Shown piece after piece: positions 9,083-18,524 of a stretch of DNA of 33,804 bases. Below the pieces are notes generated by a model. The model did not search any database, was not told where the DNA came from, and was given only the letters and a program-made list of their open reading frames with translations. The stretch lies in the NCBI GenBank assembly GCA_949288185.1, contig CASEIZ010000058.1:1-33804 (forward strand). The letters are read 5' to 3'. The stretch comes from an uncultured Eubacteriales bacterium (GTDB taxonomy: Bacteria; Bacillota; Clostridia; TANB77; CAG-508). The stretch's first letter is position 1, and each line of letters opens with the position of its first letter. Both the position numbers and the translations under genes were made by a program.

Positions 9083-9108
9083 AGCTGAAATTGGTTAAAA
9101 TTTCAACT
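9083..9108 (+). terminator. Weak hairpin with T-run
   Basis: AGCTGAAATT/AATTTCAACT with one mismatch and a 6-base loop is followed by TTTTT. It may terminate a lost plus-strand gene, such as the possible relic near 8930-8990. Confidence 0.35.
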
Positions 9109-9272
9109 TTTTGGTGCCAACGAAGTAGTTATCTACAACTTTTTTGGCTCTCTTGACAATTGATACAAATATCAATCAATTTATTAAAGTATATCATATT
9201 TTTTATGAATTGCAATAAAAATATCTATTTTTCTAAATATTTTATAATATTATTATATTTGTAAAAAGCAAT

Positions 9273-9297
9273 GGCTTCACACTTTTAGTGTGAAGCC
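9273..9297 (-). terminator. Terminator after the small leftward gene
   Basis: A perfect 10-bp stem GGCTTCACAC/GTGTGAAGCC with a 5-base loop is followed on the minus strand by ATTGCTTTTT. It lies 10 bp past the stop of the 23-codon gene. Confidence 0.7.
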
Positions 9298-9307
9298 TAC
9301 TGGTCTT

Positions 9308-9379
9308 CTAATTCCAAAAATCATCTGGCATTTTTTCAAATCGTGACAAATCCAATTTGTAAGCATTCCATTCTACCAA
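9308..9379 (-). CDS. 23-residue small protein, TTG start
   Basis: A very strong AAAGGAGG lies 8 bases before a TTG at 9377-9379. The frame reads MVEWNAYKLDLSRFEKMPDD and ends FWN at a TAG at 9308-9310. A terminator follows at once. The gene upstream on the same strand (9457-9810) ends 77 bp away and also opens with an AEWES-like sequence, so the two may form an operon. The small protein is acidic, amphipathic, and has no family I recognise. Confidence 0.5.
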   Translation of the reverse strand: MVEWNAYKLDLSRFEKMPDDFWN

Positions 9380-9456
9380 TATGATTACCTCCTTTAAATT
9401 ATTTAAAAGATTTCGCTGACTTGACCATTGTCAATTTAAAACACTTGTGTTTAGAC

Positions 9457-9810
9457 TTAATAAATTACTGGGATATCCGACAAATTTCTTAATCTTACTG
9501 CTGCATAAATTGCTTTACGCTCCGACATATCTGTAAAACATCCTACTATAATTTCATGTGGCGGAATTTTATAGAGATATGCAGCTGTCTTGATTACATC
9601 ATCTAGCCAATTATAGTCAAGATAATTATAGAAGTTAAGGTTAGGATTTTCTCCGTAGAGAATATCATATCCTCTCTCCACAAACTCTCGCGTTAATTTA
9701 GCCATATTTGAATTATTTTCAAGTGGATATCTTTCTTTTATTTCTTCATTTGTAAGTAGCCGTGCATTATGCAAAAACATTCCTCCATAACTGGATTCCC
9801 ATTCAGCCAT
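9457..9810 (-). CDS. Unidentified 117-residue protein, foreign-looking
   Basis: AAAGGAGG precedes the ATG. The protein (MAEWESSYGGMFLHNARLL...) is soluble and acidic, with no motif I recognise. Its base composition is richer in G+C than the neighbours, suggesting recent acquisition. It matters for the recoding question because codon 17 (+ strand 9760-9762 as CCG) is a zero-frame CGG that reads as Arg in an otherwise open frame. If CGGN were always read as four bases here, this gene would stop after about 25 residues. Either it is not expressed properly in this host or recoding is not obligatory. Confidence 0.55.
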   Translation of the reverse strand: MAEWESSYGGMFLHNARLLTNEEIKERYPLENNSNMAKLTREFVERGYDILYGENPNLNFYNYLDYNWLDDVIKTAAYLYKIPPHEIIVGCFTDMSERKAIYAAVRLRNLSDIPVIY

Positions 9811-9968
9811 TTTATTTTTCCTCCTTTACAATAATTATTGTTAAAAGTTACTATATATAAAACTTGCGATTGCAAGATAATTAAATTATGAAAATAGTAT
9901 ACCATACAATGTTGAAATATTCAATATTTTGAGTAACCTATTTCAATATCGTCATCTTATCTATATGT

Positions 9969-10809
9969 TTATATATTTTTATTTAACATTTTTTTATTTT
10001 CTTTTTCTAATTGTTTTAAGCTTTTTTTGGGTGTAGGCAAATCCTCAGGCATAGTTCCGTCCAGCTTCTTTAATTGCTTTTCTAACAATTTTTCCAATAT
10101 TATAATGGGTTTTATTTGCCTCTTTTTCTGTTTGAACATTATCTTTTTTCAATCTTTGTTCTGTTTGAGAAATTCTAAATAAATTCGCAATAAGCTCATC
10201 ACTTCCCATATTATCCAAAATATCTTCTCTATATCTTAATCCTTTTCTTTTTGCAATATCATCAGCAGTCTCGCCATTGTATAATCCTTTATAACCTGCA
10301 TTATGAAATTTATCAAAATTTTTAACTCCAGCATTTTTAGCAGTTTGATTAAGCGAATAATTCCCTTTTCTGGTTAAATTCCTTTGATAAAATCTTTTTT
10401 CATCTTCAGTTAACATACTATATTCTTTTTCACTAATTTCTTGTTTTCTAGTTTGGACTGCAAAATATGTTTGTGCAAGAGCAATTACTTTTTTTCTACT
10501 ATCTCCATTTTGTGCTATTAAATAACAAGCATATCTATTTAATTTATAATCTTTAATTATAGATTTTCTTCCTTTTCCAGAAATTATTGACTTGTCGACA
10601 TCGACAAAGCAATCAAGCACACTAATATCACTATTTTTGCAAGATTCCTTTGCTTTATTTATAACATTTTCAAATTTTCTCCATTCTTTATAGTTTAAAA
10701 CAAGTTGTAATTCTCTAGCATACCAAAATTCTATTCCACTTTCATCAATGTGTTTTATATCTTCAAAATTTGCATTAGTGTAATTTTCTTTTTTACTTAT
10801 TTCATTCAC
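9969..10809 (-). CDS. dinD: DNA damage-inducible protein D, with one CGGA recoding site
   Basis: The protein follows Escherichia coli DinD, as I remember it, along the whole length: SRYACYL-like NRYACYLIAQNGD, YFAVQTRKQE, the NHGY-like NAGYKGLY, LFRISQTEQRLKKD and HYNIGKIVRKAI. In the ordinary frame it ends early as EAGRNYA at 10045. At 10056-10059 the zero-frame CGG, if read with the next A as one glycine, gives EAGGTMPEDLPTPKK and continues to a TAA at 9969-9971. DinD homologues carry exactly this GGTMPEELPTP tail. Full length is then about 279 residues, matching the family. DinD is an SOS-linked modulator of RecA-like activities. The start is taken as GTG at 10809 (GGAG 9 bases upstream); ATG at 10824 or 10818 is possible. 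Confidence 0.88.
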
Positions 10810-10935
10810 AAATATCATCTCCATTTCTCTTTATGATATATTGTATTATATTTTAAAGTAAATTGCAATAATTTTACGAATATTTGTTTTGGCTTTTTAT
10901 ACATTTTTTACAAGAAATTATGGAAAATGTTGATA

Positions 10936-10998
10936 TTCTATCAAACATTATGCAAGTTCTATCAAATAATTGAAAATATAAGAATTTTATGTTACAAT
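10936..10998 (+). promoter_or_regulatory. Promoter with paired upstream direct repeats
   Basis: TTGAAA (10970-10975), a 17-bp spacer and TACAAT (10993-10998) make a good sigma-A-type promoter 50 bp before the plus-strand gene. Directly upstream TTCTATCAAA occurs twice (10936-10945 and 10957-10966), 21 bp or two helical turns apart, as expected for a regulator binding side by side. Confidence 0.6.
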
Positions 10999-11048
10999 TG
11001 TTTTGTAGCAATAGTTACTTAAAATTTTAATGTTGGAGGTATAATGTT

Positions 11049-11558
11049 ATGAAACAACAGCGGAAAGATTTACAGCCATTTGATATGAATCGCCTCGAAG
11101 AAATTCGCAAGTTAAGAAGCGAAATGTATTGTGGGGGCAACAACAAACTTTTTTGGGATGAGCTTGAAGCAGTTATTACAAGCGAAAGTTATACCCAAAG
11201 TGATGAATGGGAACGAATGGACAACGATGATGTTGTACTTGGTGAGGTATGGAGTCAGCCGATTGGAGAATTTTACTACAAGAATACCGTGCATAGATTT
11301 GCATATTTGTATGTGGAATCTCAAGGCTTGGTAATTGGAGAACATGGACATTCAGAACAAGTTCATGAGGGAAGAATGTATAGGCGATATAGAAGGCAGT
11401 GGGCAGAATGGTATGTCTTTCCTGATGGCAGAATGGAATTGTGCAGAAAATATCTTACTCACAAATTAGTGAATAACTTCGGTAAACCCATTTATGTTCT
11501 TTCCATCAAAATCGGTAGCAACGGTAACAGAACCAAGGACTGGAATTGGTCCTTTTAA
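11049..11558 (+). CDS. Small cupin-like protein, foreign-looking
   Basis: The 169-residue soluble protein has a C-terminal part resembling a cupin barrel: GEHGHSEQVHEG supplies the HxH and E ligands of motif 1, and FPDGRMELCRKYLTHKLVNN could be motif 2. No substrate can be named. GGAGG lies 9 bases before the ATG. Codon use and G+C are clearly higher than in neighbours. Its fifth codon is a zero-frame CGG that must be Arg to keep the frame open, so it is one of two counter-examples to obligatory four-base decoding. A hairpin overlapping the stop codon (AAGGAC/GTCCTT then TTTT) and the repeat at 11590-11627 both could end the transcript. Confidence 0.65.
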   Translation: MKQQRKDLQPFDMNRLEEIRKLRSEMYCGGNNKLFWDELEAVITSESYTQSDEWERMDNDDVVLGEVWSQPIGEFYYKNTVHRFAYLYVESQGLVIGEHGHSEQVHEGRMYRRYRRQWAEWYVFPDGRMELCRKYLTHKLVNNFGKPIYVLSIKIGSNGNRTKDWNWSF

Positions 11559-11589
11559 TCCAACATAATTGGATAATAATCCAATTCGA

Positions 11590-11627
11590 GACTGCATTCT
11601 AAGACAAACTTGTCAAAGAATGCAGTC
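11590..11627 (+). terminator. Long perfect inverted repeat after the cupin-like gene
   Basis: An 11-bp perfect stem, GACTGCATTCT/AGAATGCAGTC, with a 16-base loop, is followed by TTGGTATT. It separates the plus-strand gene from the leftward TnpV gene and may act on both strands. Confidence 0.55.
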
Positions 11628-11661
11628 TTGGTATTATGAAATAAATTTTCAATTATTTTAT

Positions 11662-12051
11662 TTACCAATATATTAATTCTTTAAATACAATTTCTTCTGC
11701 TTGTGCCTTAATAGAATTCATTGTTCCTACCCAATAAAGCACATCAGTATTTTTCATATCTTCTGTTAAATCACTTTTTTCTTTTAGTTGGTCAATTATT
11801 TGCTCTACTCTTGTTTGAGCTGTTTCTTGTATTTCTTTTAAATGAGTATTCAAAGTTCCATTTATAAGCATTATAGTATAATCAGCTTTTCTATACTCTT
11901 TTAGATATTTTAATTTCATTCTTCCATATTTATTTAAAACAATTTTTTCTTCTTTTGGTGCTACTATATTAGGAATATAGTAATCTCCTTTTAAATGATA
12001 TTCAATACCTGTTCTTTCATCAATTTTTGTTTTTGGTAATTTATTATTCAT
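11662..12051 (-). CDS. tnpV: TnpV-family transposon protein
   Basis: The 129-residue protein matches the TnpV pattern: GIEYHLKGDYYIPNI near the N-terminus, KYGRMKLKYLKEYRKADY, and the C-terminal WVGTMNSIKAQAEEIVFKEL with IYW at the end. TnpV proteins are carried by Tn4451-like mobilizable elements; their biochemical role is unknown. It is 12 bp downstream of the MobV relaxase gene on the same strand and is preceded by GGAGG, so it belongs to that operon and marks the element. Confidence 0.88.
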   Translation of the reverse strand: MNNKLPKTKIDERTGIEYHLKGDYYIPNIVAPKEEKIVLNKYGRMKLKYLKEYRKADYTIMLINGTLNTHLKEIQETAQTRVEQIIDQLKEKSDLTEDMKNTDVLYWVGTMNSIKAQAEEIVFKELIYW

Positions 12052-12063
12052 AACATTTTCCTC

Positions 12064-13455
12064 CTAAAATCTTATATCATTATTTTTCTTTTTACTTTTA
12101 TTTTTCTTATTCTCATCTGGTATCGTTACTTTTCTATAAATATTATTTGCAATTTCATTATCATTGTCGTCAAATACACCATTTCTATATAAATCATCAC
12201 TAACAATTTTGTAATTTTCATTTTTATCATAGCAAATTCTTTTATGAAAATGGCTCATAATATTATGCCAAAAATTCTTAAATTTTTTCAATTCTTGTTT
12301 TATTTTTTCCTTTTCAGTTTGTAATTTATTTATGATTTTATCTTTAGTAGATAATTCACTTTTAAGATTATCAATTTCATCATCTTTTAACTCTATTTGA
12401 TATTTAAGTGAGCGATTTTCTTTTGCTATTTCAAAAGTACTATTTTCAAAATCACTAATTGCCATATATAAGTCATTTACACTTCTTACTGTTTGAGTAA
12501 TATCTTTTACATCTTCTGTATAATTTTTCAATTTCTTGACATCCTCGTTTGAAATAATCATATTATTTTTGTTTAGCTTAGTAGGTTTTAAATTATCTAA
12601 TATTTGAGTTATATTATTGCTTTTGTTATCAAGTATTTTGGTTTTATTATTAGCTTCAGTTAGTTTTTGTTCCTTTTGTTTTAGCTGTCTTTTGATTTCT
12701 CTGTAATTGCTCATTTCTTTGACATTTATATCTTGATTTCTACCTTTTTTCTTTTGTTTCAATAAAGAATTTTCACGATAAATTTTATTATATGATTTTA
12801 TACAACAATTTCTCATTTCATCTTGTATTCGTTGTAGCGATTCTTTCGTAAATACTTTTGATTTTGCTGGTTGCTTTCTCATACCTCTTTTATAATCTTC
12901 TTTTATTGGAACACCAACAATATGCATATGTGGAGATGTTTCGTCAAAATGAATTACTGCATTAGCTACTTTAAATTCTGGTACAATTCTCATTAAATCT
13001 TGCACTTGTTCTTTATAAACTTGTACCATACCTTTTTTGTAATATTCATCTTTATCATTCCAAAAATCCATATCTCCAAGTTCTATTATAATTTCACAAG
13101 CCAAGTCTTTTTGTTTATCTTGTGATATATGCTTAAAATAATTCTTTATTTTTCTATCCTCTCTAGTTTGTTTATTATTATATTCAATTCTTGCCTGTTC
13201 AAATTCCTGAAAATATAGATTTTGAACATCTTTGTATAAATTATCTGTTCCATAAATCGCACAGATTTCATCTTTATAATTATCATAATCTCTTAAATTA
13301 TGCTTATTTACTTTTGATAACTGTGTAGCATTTTGTATTCCATTATTTGAAAATGAAGTTTCGCCAGATGGATTATTTTTTGCAATTTCTTTTGCTTTTA
13401 TTGTTTTATTTTTATCACTGCCTAAATGAATAGAATATGCTAATTCTTCGCTCAT
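12064..13455 (-). CDS. mobV: MobV-family relaxase (plasmid recombination enzyme)
   Basis: A 463-residue relaxase. The catalytic core has the HFDETSPHMHIVG motif (H169, D171, E172, H176, H178), which holds the metal that activates nicking at oriT, preceded by the usual N-terminal region with an early SIHLG. Residues about 225-440 are a long charged coiled coil, as in Pre/Mob and Tn4451 TnpZ proteins. It should nick the element DNA and stay bound to the 5' end for transfer using another element's conjugation machinery. The oriT candidate lies just upstream at 13519-13556. TnpV follows. Confidence 0.92.
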   Translation of the reverse strand: MSEELAYSIHLGSDKNKTIKAKEIAKNNPSGETSFSNNGIQNATQLSKVNKHNLRDYDNYKDEICAIYGTDNLYKDVQNLYFQEFEQARIEYNNKQTREDRKIKNYFKHISQDKQKDLACEIIIELGDMDFWNDKDEYYKKGMVQVYKEQVQDLMRIVPEFKVANAVIHFDETSPHMHIVGVPIKEDYKRGMRKQPAKSKVFTKESLQRIQDEMRNCCIKSYNKIYRENSLLKQKKKGRNQDINVKEMSNYREIKRQLKQKEQKLTEANNKTKILDNKSNNITQILDNLKPTKLNKNNMIISNEDVKKLKNYTEDVKDITQTVRSVNDLYMAISDFENSTFEIAKENRSLKYQIELKDDEIDNLKSELSTKDKIINKLQTEKEKIKQELKKFKNFWHNIMSHFHKRICYDKNENYKIVSDDLYRNGVFDDNDNEIANNIYRKVTIPDENKKNKSKKKNNDIRF

Positions 13456-13518
13456 CTCTTTTCCTCCTTTAGCATTTACTTCGTAGGCACAGAAATTTTA
13501 CTTTGACAAAATTCCTAA

Positions 13519-13556
13519 CCCCCTATGAGTTTTGACATTCTATCAAAACTCGGGGG
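13519..13556. other. Candidate oriT hairpin
   Basis: Between the recombinase and the relaxase start, GAGTTTTGA (13527-13535) and TCAAAACTC (13543-13551) form a perfect 9-bp stem. CCCCC (13519-13523) and GGGGG (13552-13556) extend it past a 3-base bulge. Hairpins of this type next to mobV genes are the usual transfer origins of MobV elements. The gap 13456-13705 has no gene. Confidence 0.6.
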
Positions 13557-13705
13557 CTCTGCGAGGCAATAAATTTTCTCCCACTGGGATAAAATTTATC
13601 CAAATTAACTCGTTATAAAATTTATATTTGCTAATTGCAAATACAAATTTATTCTCGTTAATTTGTTGTTGCAACATAGTAGATATATTTTAATAGTTGC
13701 AACAA

Positions 13706-16382
<2,677 letters not shown>

Positions 16383-16406
16383 TTAAATATAAACCTCCTC
16401 TAAAAA

Positions 16407-16445
16407 AGAGACATCATAGTACACACTAATACTAATGACATCTCT
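16407..16445 (-). promoter_or_regulatory. Attenuator-like hairpin in the leader of the recombinase operon
   Basis: In the roughly 140-base leader, AGAGA..TCAT and ATGA..TCTCT pair with a 2-base internal mismatch and are followed by TTTTTT, directly before the AGAGGAGG ribosome binding site. A terminator placed here could make expression conditional. Confidence 0.45.
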
Positions 16446-16523
16446 CAAACAATTTTATTATATAATACATTTTTTTATAAATCATATAATCATCTCCATA
16501 AACATAATTGGTTTACTTTGAAT

Positions 16524-16551
16524 ATTATATCATAATTTGTAGAAATGTCAA
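16524..16551 (-). promoter_or_regulatory. Near-consensus promoter of the recombinase operon
   Basis: Minus-strand TTGACA (16546-16551), a 16-bp spacer and TATAAT (16524-16529) are both perfect consensus hexamers. Confidence 0.75.
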
Positions 16552-16561
16552 ATATTGGTAT

Positions 16562-16831
16562 TTATATACTTTTTATATATTCTTCTAACTCTGATAATTT
16601 AATCTTTTTAGTCAAATTTGAAATATATACATCATTTGAATAATTAAAAACTAAAAAAGTAATATTTTTAATAATGACTTTATGTGGTTCAATATATGTA
16701 AGGTTAGTTTTTTCTAATTTTCTAATGCTACCATTTATAAAAGTAGGGGTAACTTTTGAAAACTCACATATAAATTCAATTCGCTGTTTTAGACATTTTT
16801 CAAATTGTAGTTCTTGCTTAATTATCTTCAT
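16562..16831 (-). CDS. Unidentified 89-residue protein
   Basis: The protein MKIIKQELQFEKCLKQR... has a basic N-terminus and a beta-rich second half. I recognise no family. The start at 16831 is preferred because AAAGGATGG lies upstream. The frame stays open to 16993, but that longer version lacks a binding site and its added sequence looks like the relic described at 16832-17162. Confidence 0.45.
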   Translation of the reverse strand: MKIIKQELQFEKCLKQRIEFICEFSKVTPTFINGSIRKLEKTNLTYIEPHKVIIKNITFLVFNYSNDVYISNLTKKIKLSELEEYIKSI

Positions 16832-17162
16832 TCTTTTACACCATCCTTTCGTTTGGATGATTTTTATATTGTTTATAGACAACAAAAAAATCAACCAGAT
16901 TTTATTTTCTGATTGATTTTGTATCAATACTGTTCTATTAGTTCGAACAGAAACGTCATTGGTGCAGATGTCAAAAAAGTACCCCTTTTTCAAAGCCTCT
17001 ATTTCTGCGAAAAAATCGACATCAAAGGTGTGTTGGGTCTACCAAATGGGTCTCCATCAGATAAAAAAATGCTTAAAACATAGTATTTTCAGTGCTTACA
17101 TAGATTTATTGTAATTGTTTAAAATGATATTGTAATTGTTTATGTTATACTATAAAAATAGA
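16832..17162. other. Stretch with gene relics, no intact gene
   Basis: On the minus strand two frames read like pieces of a protein (FDVDFFAEIEALKKGYFFDI and GDPFGRPNTPLMSIF), but stops interrupt them. The plus strand at 16959-16970 has TGGTGCAGATG, an 11-base match to the 3' end of the tRNA-Leu gene at 33005. The stretch may be an old junction. Confidence 0.35.
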
Positions 17163-17195
17163 GCAATGAGTAAGTACACACATCTTACTCATTGC
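17163..17195 (-). terminator. Terminator after the small XRE regulator
   Basis: A perfect 12-bp stem GCAATGAGTAAG/CTTACTCATTGC with a 9-base loop is followed on the minus strand by TCTATTTTTA. It lies about 70 bp past the stop of the regulator gene. Confidence 0.7.
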
Positions 17196-17265
17196 ATTGC
17201 TCTTATTTTATCATTAGACTTGGAGCTACTTATATATGTAGGATTTACTTAAATATATTTAAACT

Positions 17266-17505
17266 CTAAAAGTCCATTTCTTTTGAAAGTTCCTTTATTG
17301 TGTATTCTTTCTTAGATTTCTTATCTACAAATCTTATTTCAAAGTCGCATATATCTGCAAATTTTTTAATTGTGTCAAAACTAGGGTTACTATATTCTGT
17401 TTCATAATTAGATATTGTATTATCTGCTAAGTTTAATTTATTTCCAACTTGGGTTTGTGTTAAACCTCTAATCTTACGAATATTTCTCAAAATCATTCCT
17501 ATCAT
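17266..17505 (-). CDS. Small XRE-family HTH regulator
   Basis: A 79-residue DNA-binding protein with a complete helix-turn-helix: RNIRKIRGLTQTQVGNKLNL and then ADNTISNYETEYSNPSFDTI. A short C-terminal beta-like tail follows. The start at 17505 follows AAAGGTGG. It is divergent from the membrane-protein gene at 17661, and probably controls the shared upstream region. Confidence 0.82.
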   Translation of the reverse strand: MIGMILRNIRKIRGLTQTQVGNKLNLADNTISNYETEYSNPSFDTIKKFADICDFEIRFVDKKSKKEYTIKELSKEMDF

Positions 17506-17660
17506 ATTTACCACCTTTGTAGTTTATTATGGCAAAATATGACTTAAATATCATAAAATCTCGATATACTCGAATTTTTTTAACAATTTTTATTGCTTAT
17601 GCTCATAGTAGATGTTATAATTCTTAATATAAGTTCGAGAAACTTGAGGAGGTGTGTGCG

Positions 17661-17879
17661 TTGAACCATAAACTATTAAGCATATTATTTGTTGTTTTAT
17701 TAGTAATAGATATAGGAATTGCTTATGCTATAACAATACCTTTAGGCATACAAAATGAGATATTATTTCAATCTTATACTGCTATGAATTATACTATCAC
17801 TTATGAAGTTATAATATGGTTTGCTTTAGCATTAGTTGAAGCCTTTATATTAGATAAAAAAGAGCAGGGAACATATTAG
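17661..17879 (+). CDS. Small membrane protein
   Basis: The 72-residue protein has two hydrophobic segments, LLSILFVVLLVIDIGIAYAI at residues 4-23 and VIIWFALALVEAFIL near 50-64, and a basic C-terminal end. The TTG start at 17661 is chosen because GAGGAGG lies 8 bases upstream; a GTG three codons earlier would overlap it. No family is recognised. Confidence 0.6.
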   Translation: MNHKLLSILFVVLLVIDIGIAYAITIPLGIQNEILFQSYTAMNYTITYEVIIWFALALVEAFILDKKEQGTY

Positions 17880-17892
17880 TTCTTGCTCTTTT
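17858..17892. terminator. Bidirectional terminator between convergent genes
   Basis: AAAGAGCA and TGCTCTTT enclose a partly paired GGGAAC...GTTC, with A and T runs on the two sides. It separates the plus-strand membrane protein from the leftward gene at 17907. Confidence 0.6.
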
Positions 17893-17906
17893 ACATTCAT
17901 ATATTT

Positions 17907-18308
17907 TTAGAAATTCTCACTTGGTAGAAACATACCATAGCCATTTGATACTGGTGTATCTTGATTTAATTCTAGTAATTTATTGTTGTCTAATTCATTT
18001 GTAAACTCTATTAAATAACTGATAGACTTTCTTTTTAATGGTATATCTTCAAGTATCTTACATTTTCCTAGTCCACTTGAACTTGCGTATTCTTTGCCTT
18101 TTTCGTGATAGAACTTACTAATTCTAAGTATTACTTGCTTTTGAGAATTATAATCTAATGAAAACTTAAGATAGTTTTCTTCGTCTATTTCAATATTCTT
18201 AAATAGAATTTTCTCTCCGTGACATAGATAGTAATGTGTATCTAATTTCCAGCCATTATTGCATTGACTATTTATTTTCTTTATTTGCTCTTTATTTATA
18301 ATAGCCAT
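17907..18308 (-). CDS. Unidentified 133-residue protein
   Basis: A soluble protein beginning MAIINKEQIKKINSQCNNGW, with alternating charged and hydrophobic stretches that suggest a beta-rich fold. The N-terminal part with NGWKLDTHYYLCHGEK has a few Cys and His residues but no clear metal motif. I recognise no family. The gene stands alone between terminators, just outside the left copy of the 31-bp repeat. Confidence 0.55.
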   Translation of the reverse strand: MAIINKEQIKKINSQCNNGWKLDTHYYLCHGEKILFKNIEIDEENYLKFSLDYNSQKQVILRISKFYHEKGKEYASSSGLGKCKILEDIPLKRKSISYLIEFTNELDNNKLLELNQDTPVSNGYGMFLPSENF

Positions 18309-18447
18309 ACATTCTGCTCCTTTCTTATGAATTCCTATTTATAGGTTGGTTCTTTTATAATCTTCTTTGTTTATCTGTTCAAGTGCTGAATTCTTGTAAT
18401 TGTTCAATTTACCAGTAAACCTATAAATAATGGGTGCTAATAAAAGT

Positions 18448-18478
18448 TGAAATAAGGTCAAAATAAGAGCAATAAAAT
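18448..18478. repeat. Left copy of a 31-bp direct repeat, candidate attachment site
   Basis: The 31 bases match 28457-28487 at 28 positions in the same orientation; the central GGTCAAAATAAGAG is exact in both. The two copies bracket about 10 kb holding the integrase and the replication genes. A weaker copy of the core lies at 22574-22594. Confidence 0.5.
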
Positions 18479-18480
18479 AA

Positions 18481-18514
18481 TAATAACAAGCTATTCTAAT
18501 CTAGCTTGTTATTA
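18481..18514. terminator. Terminator after the AAA+ operon
   Basis: A 13-bp stem, TAATAACAAGCTA/TAGCTTGTTATTA, with an 8-base loop lies 11 bp past the AAA+ stop, with AT-rich flanks on both sides. Confidence 0.65.
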
Positions 18515-18524
18515 TTACTATTAT

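Noticed and set aside
7743..9125. GTGCCAACGAAG occurring at 7743-7754 and 9114-9125
   Set aside because: A 12-base repeat is expected by chance in a window of this size, and the first copy is within a coding gene.
16832..16993. N-terminal extension of the 89-residue protein
   Set aside because: No ribosome binding site at the upstream ATG, and the added sequence looks like a relic of another gene.
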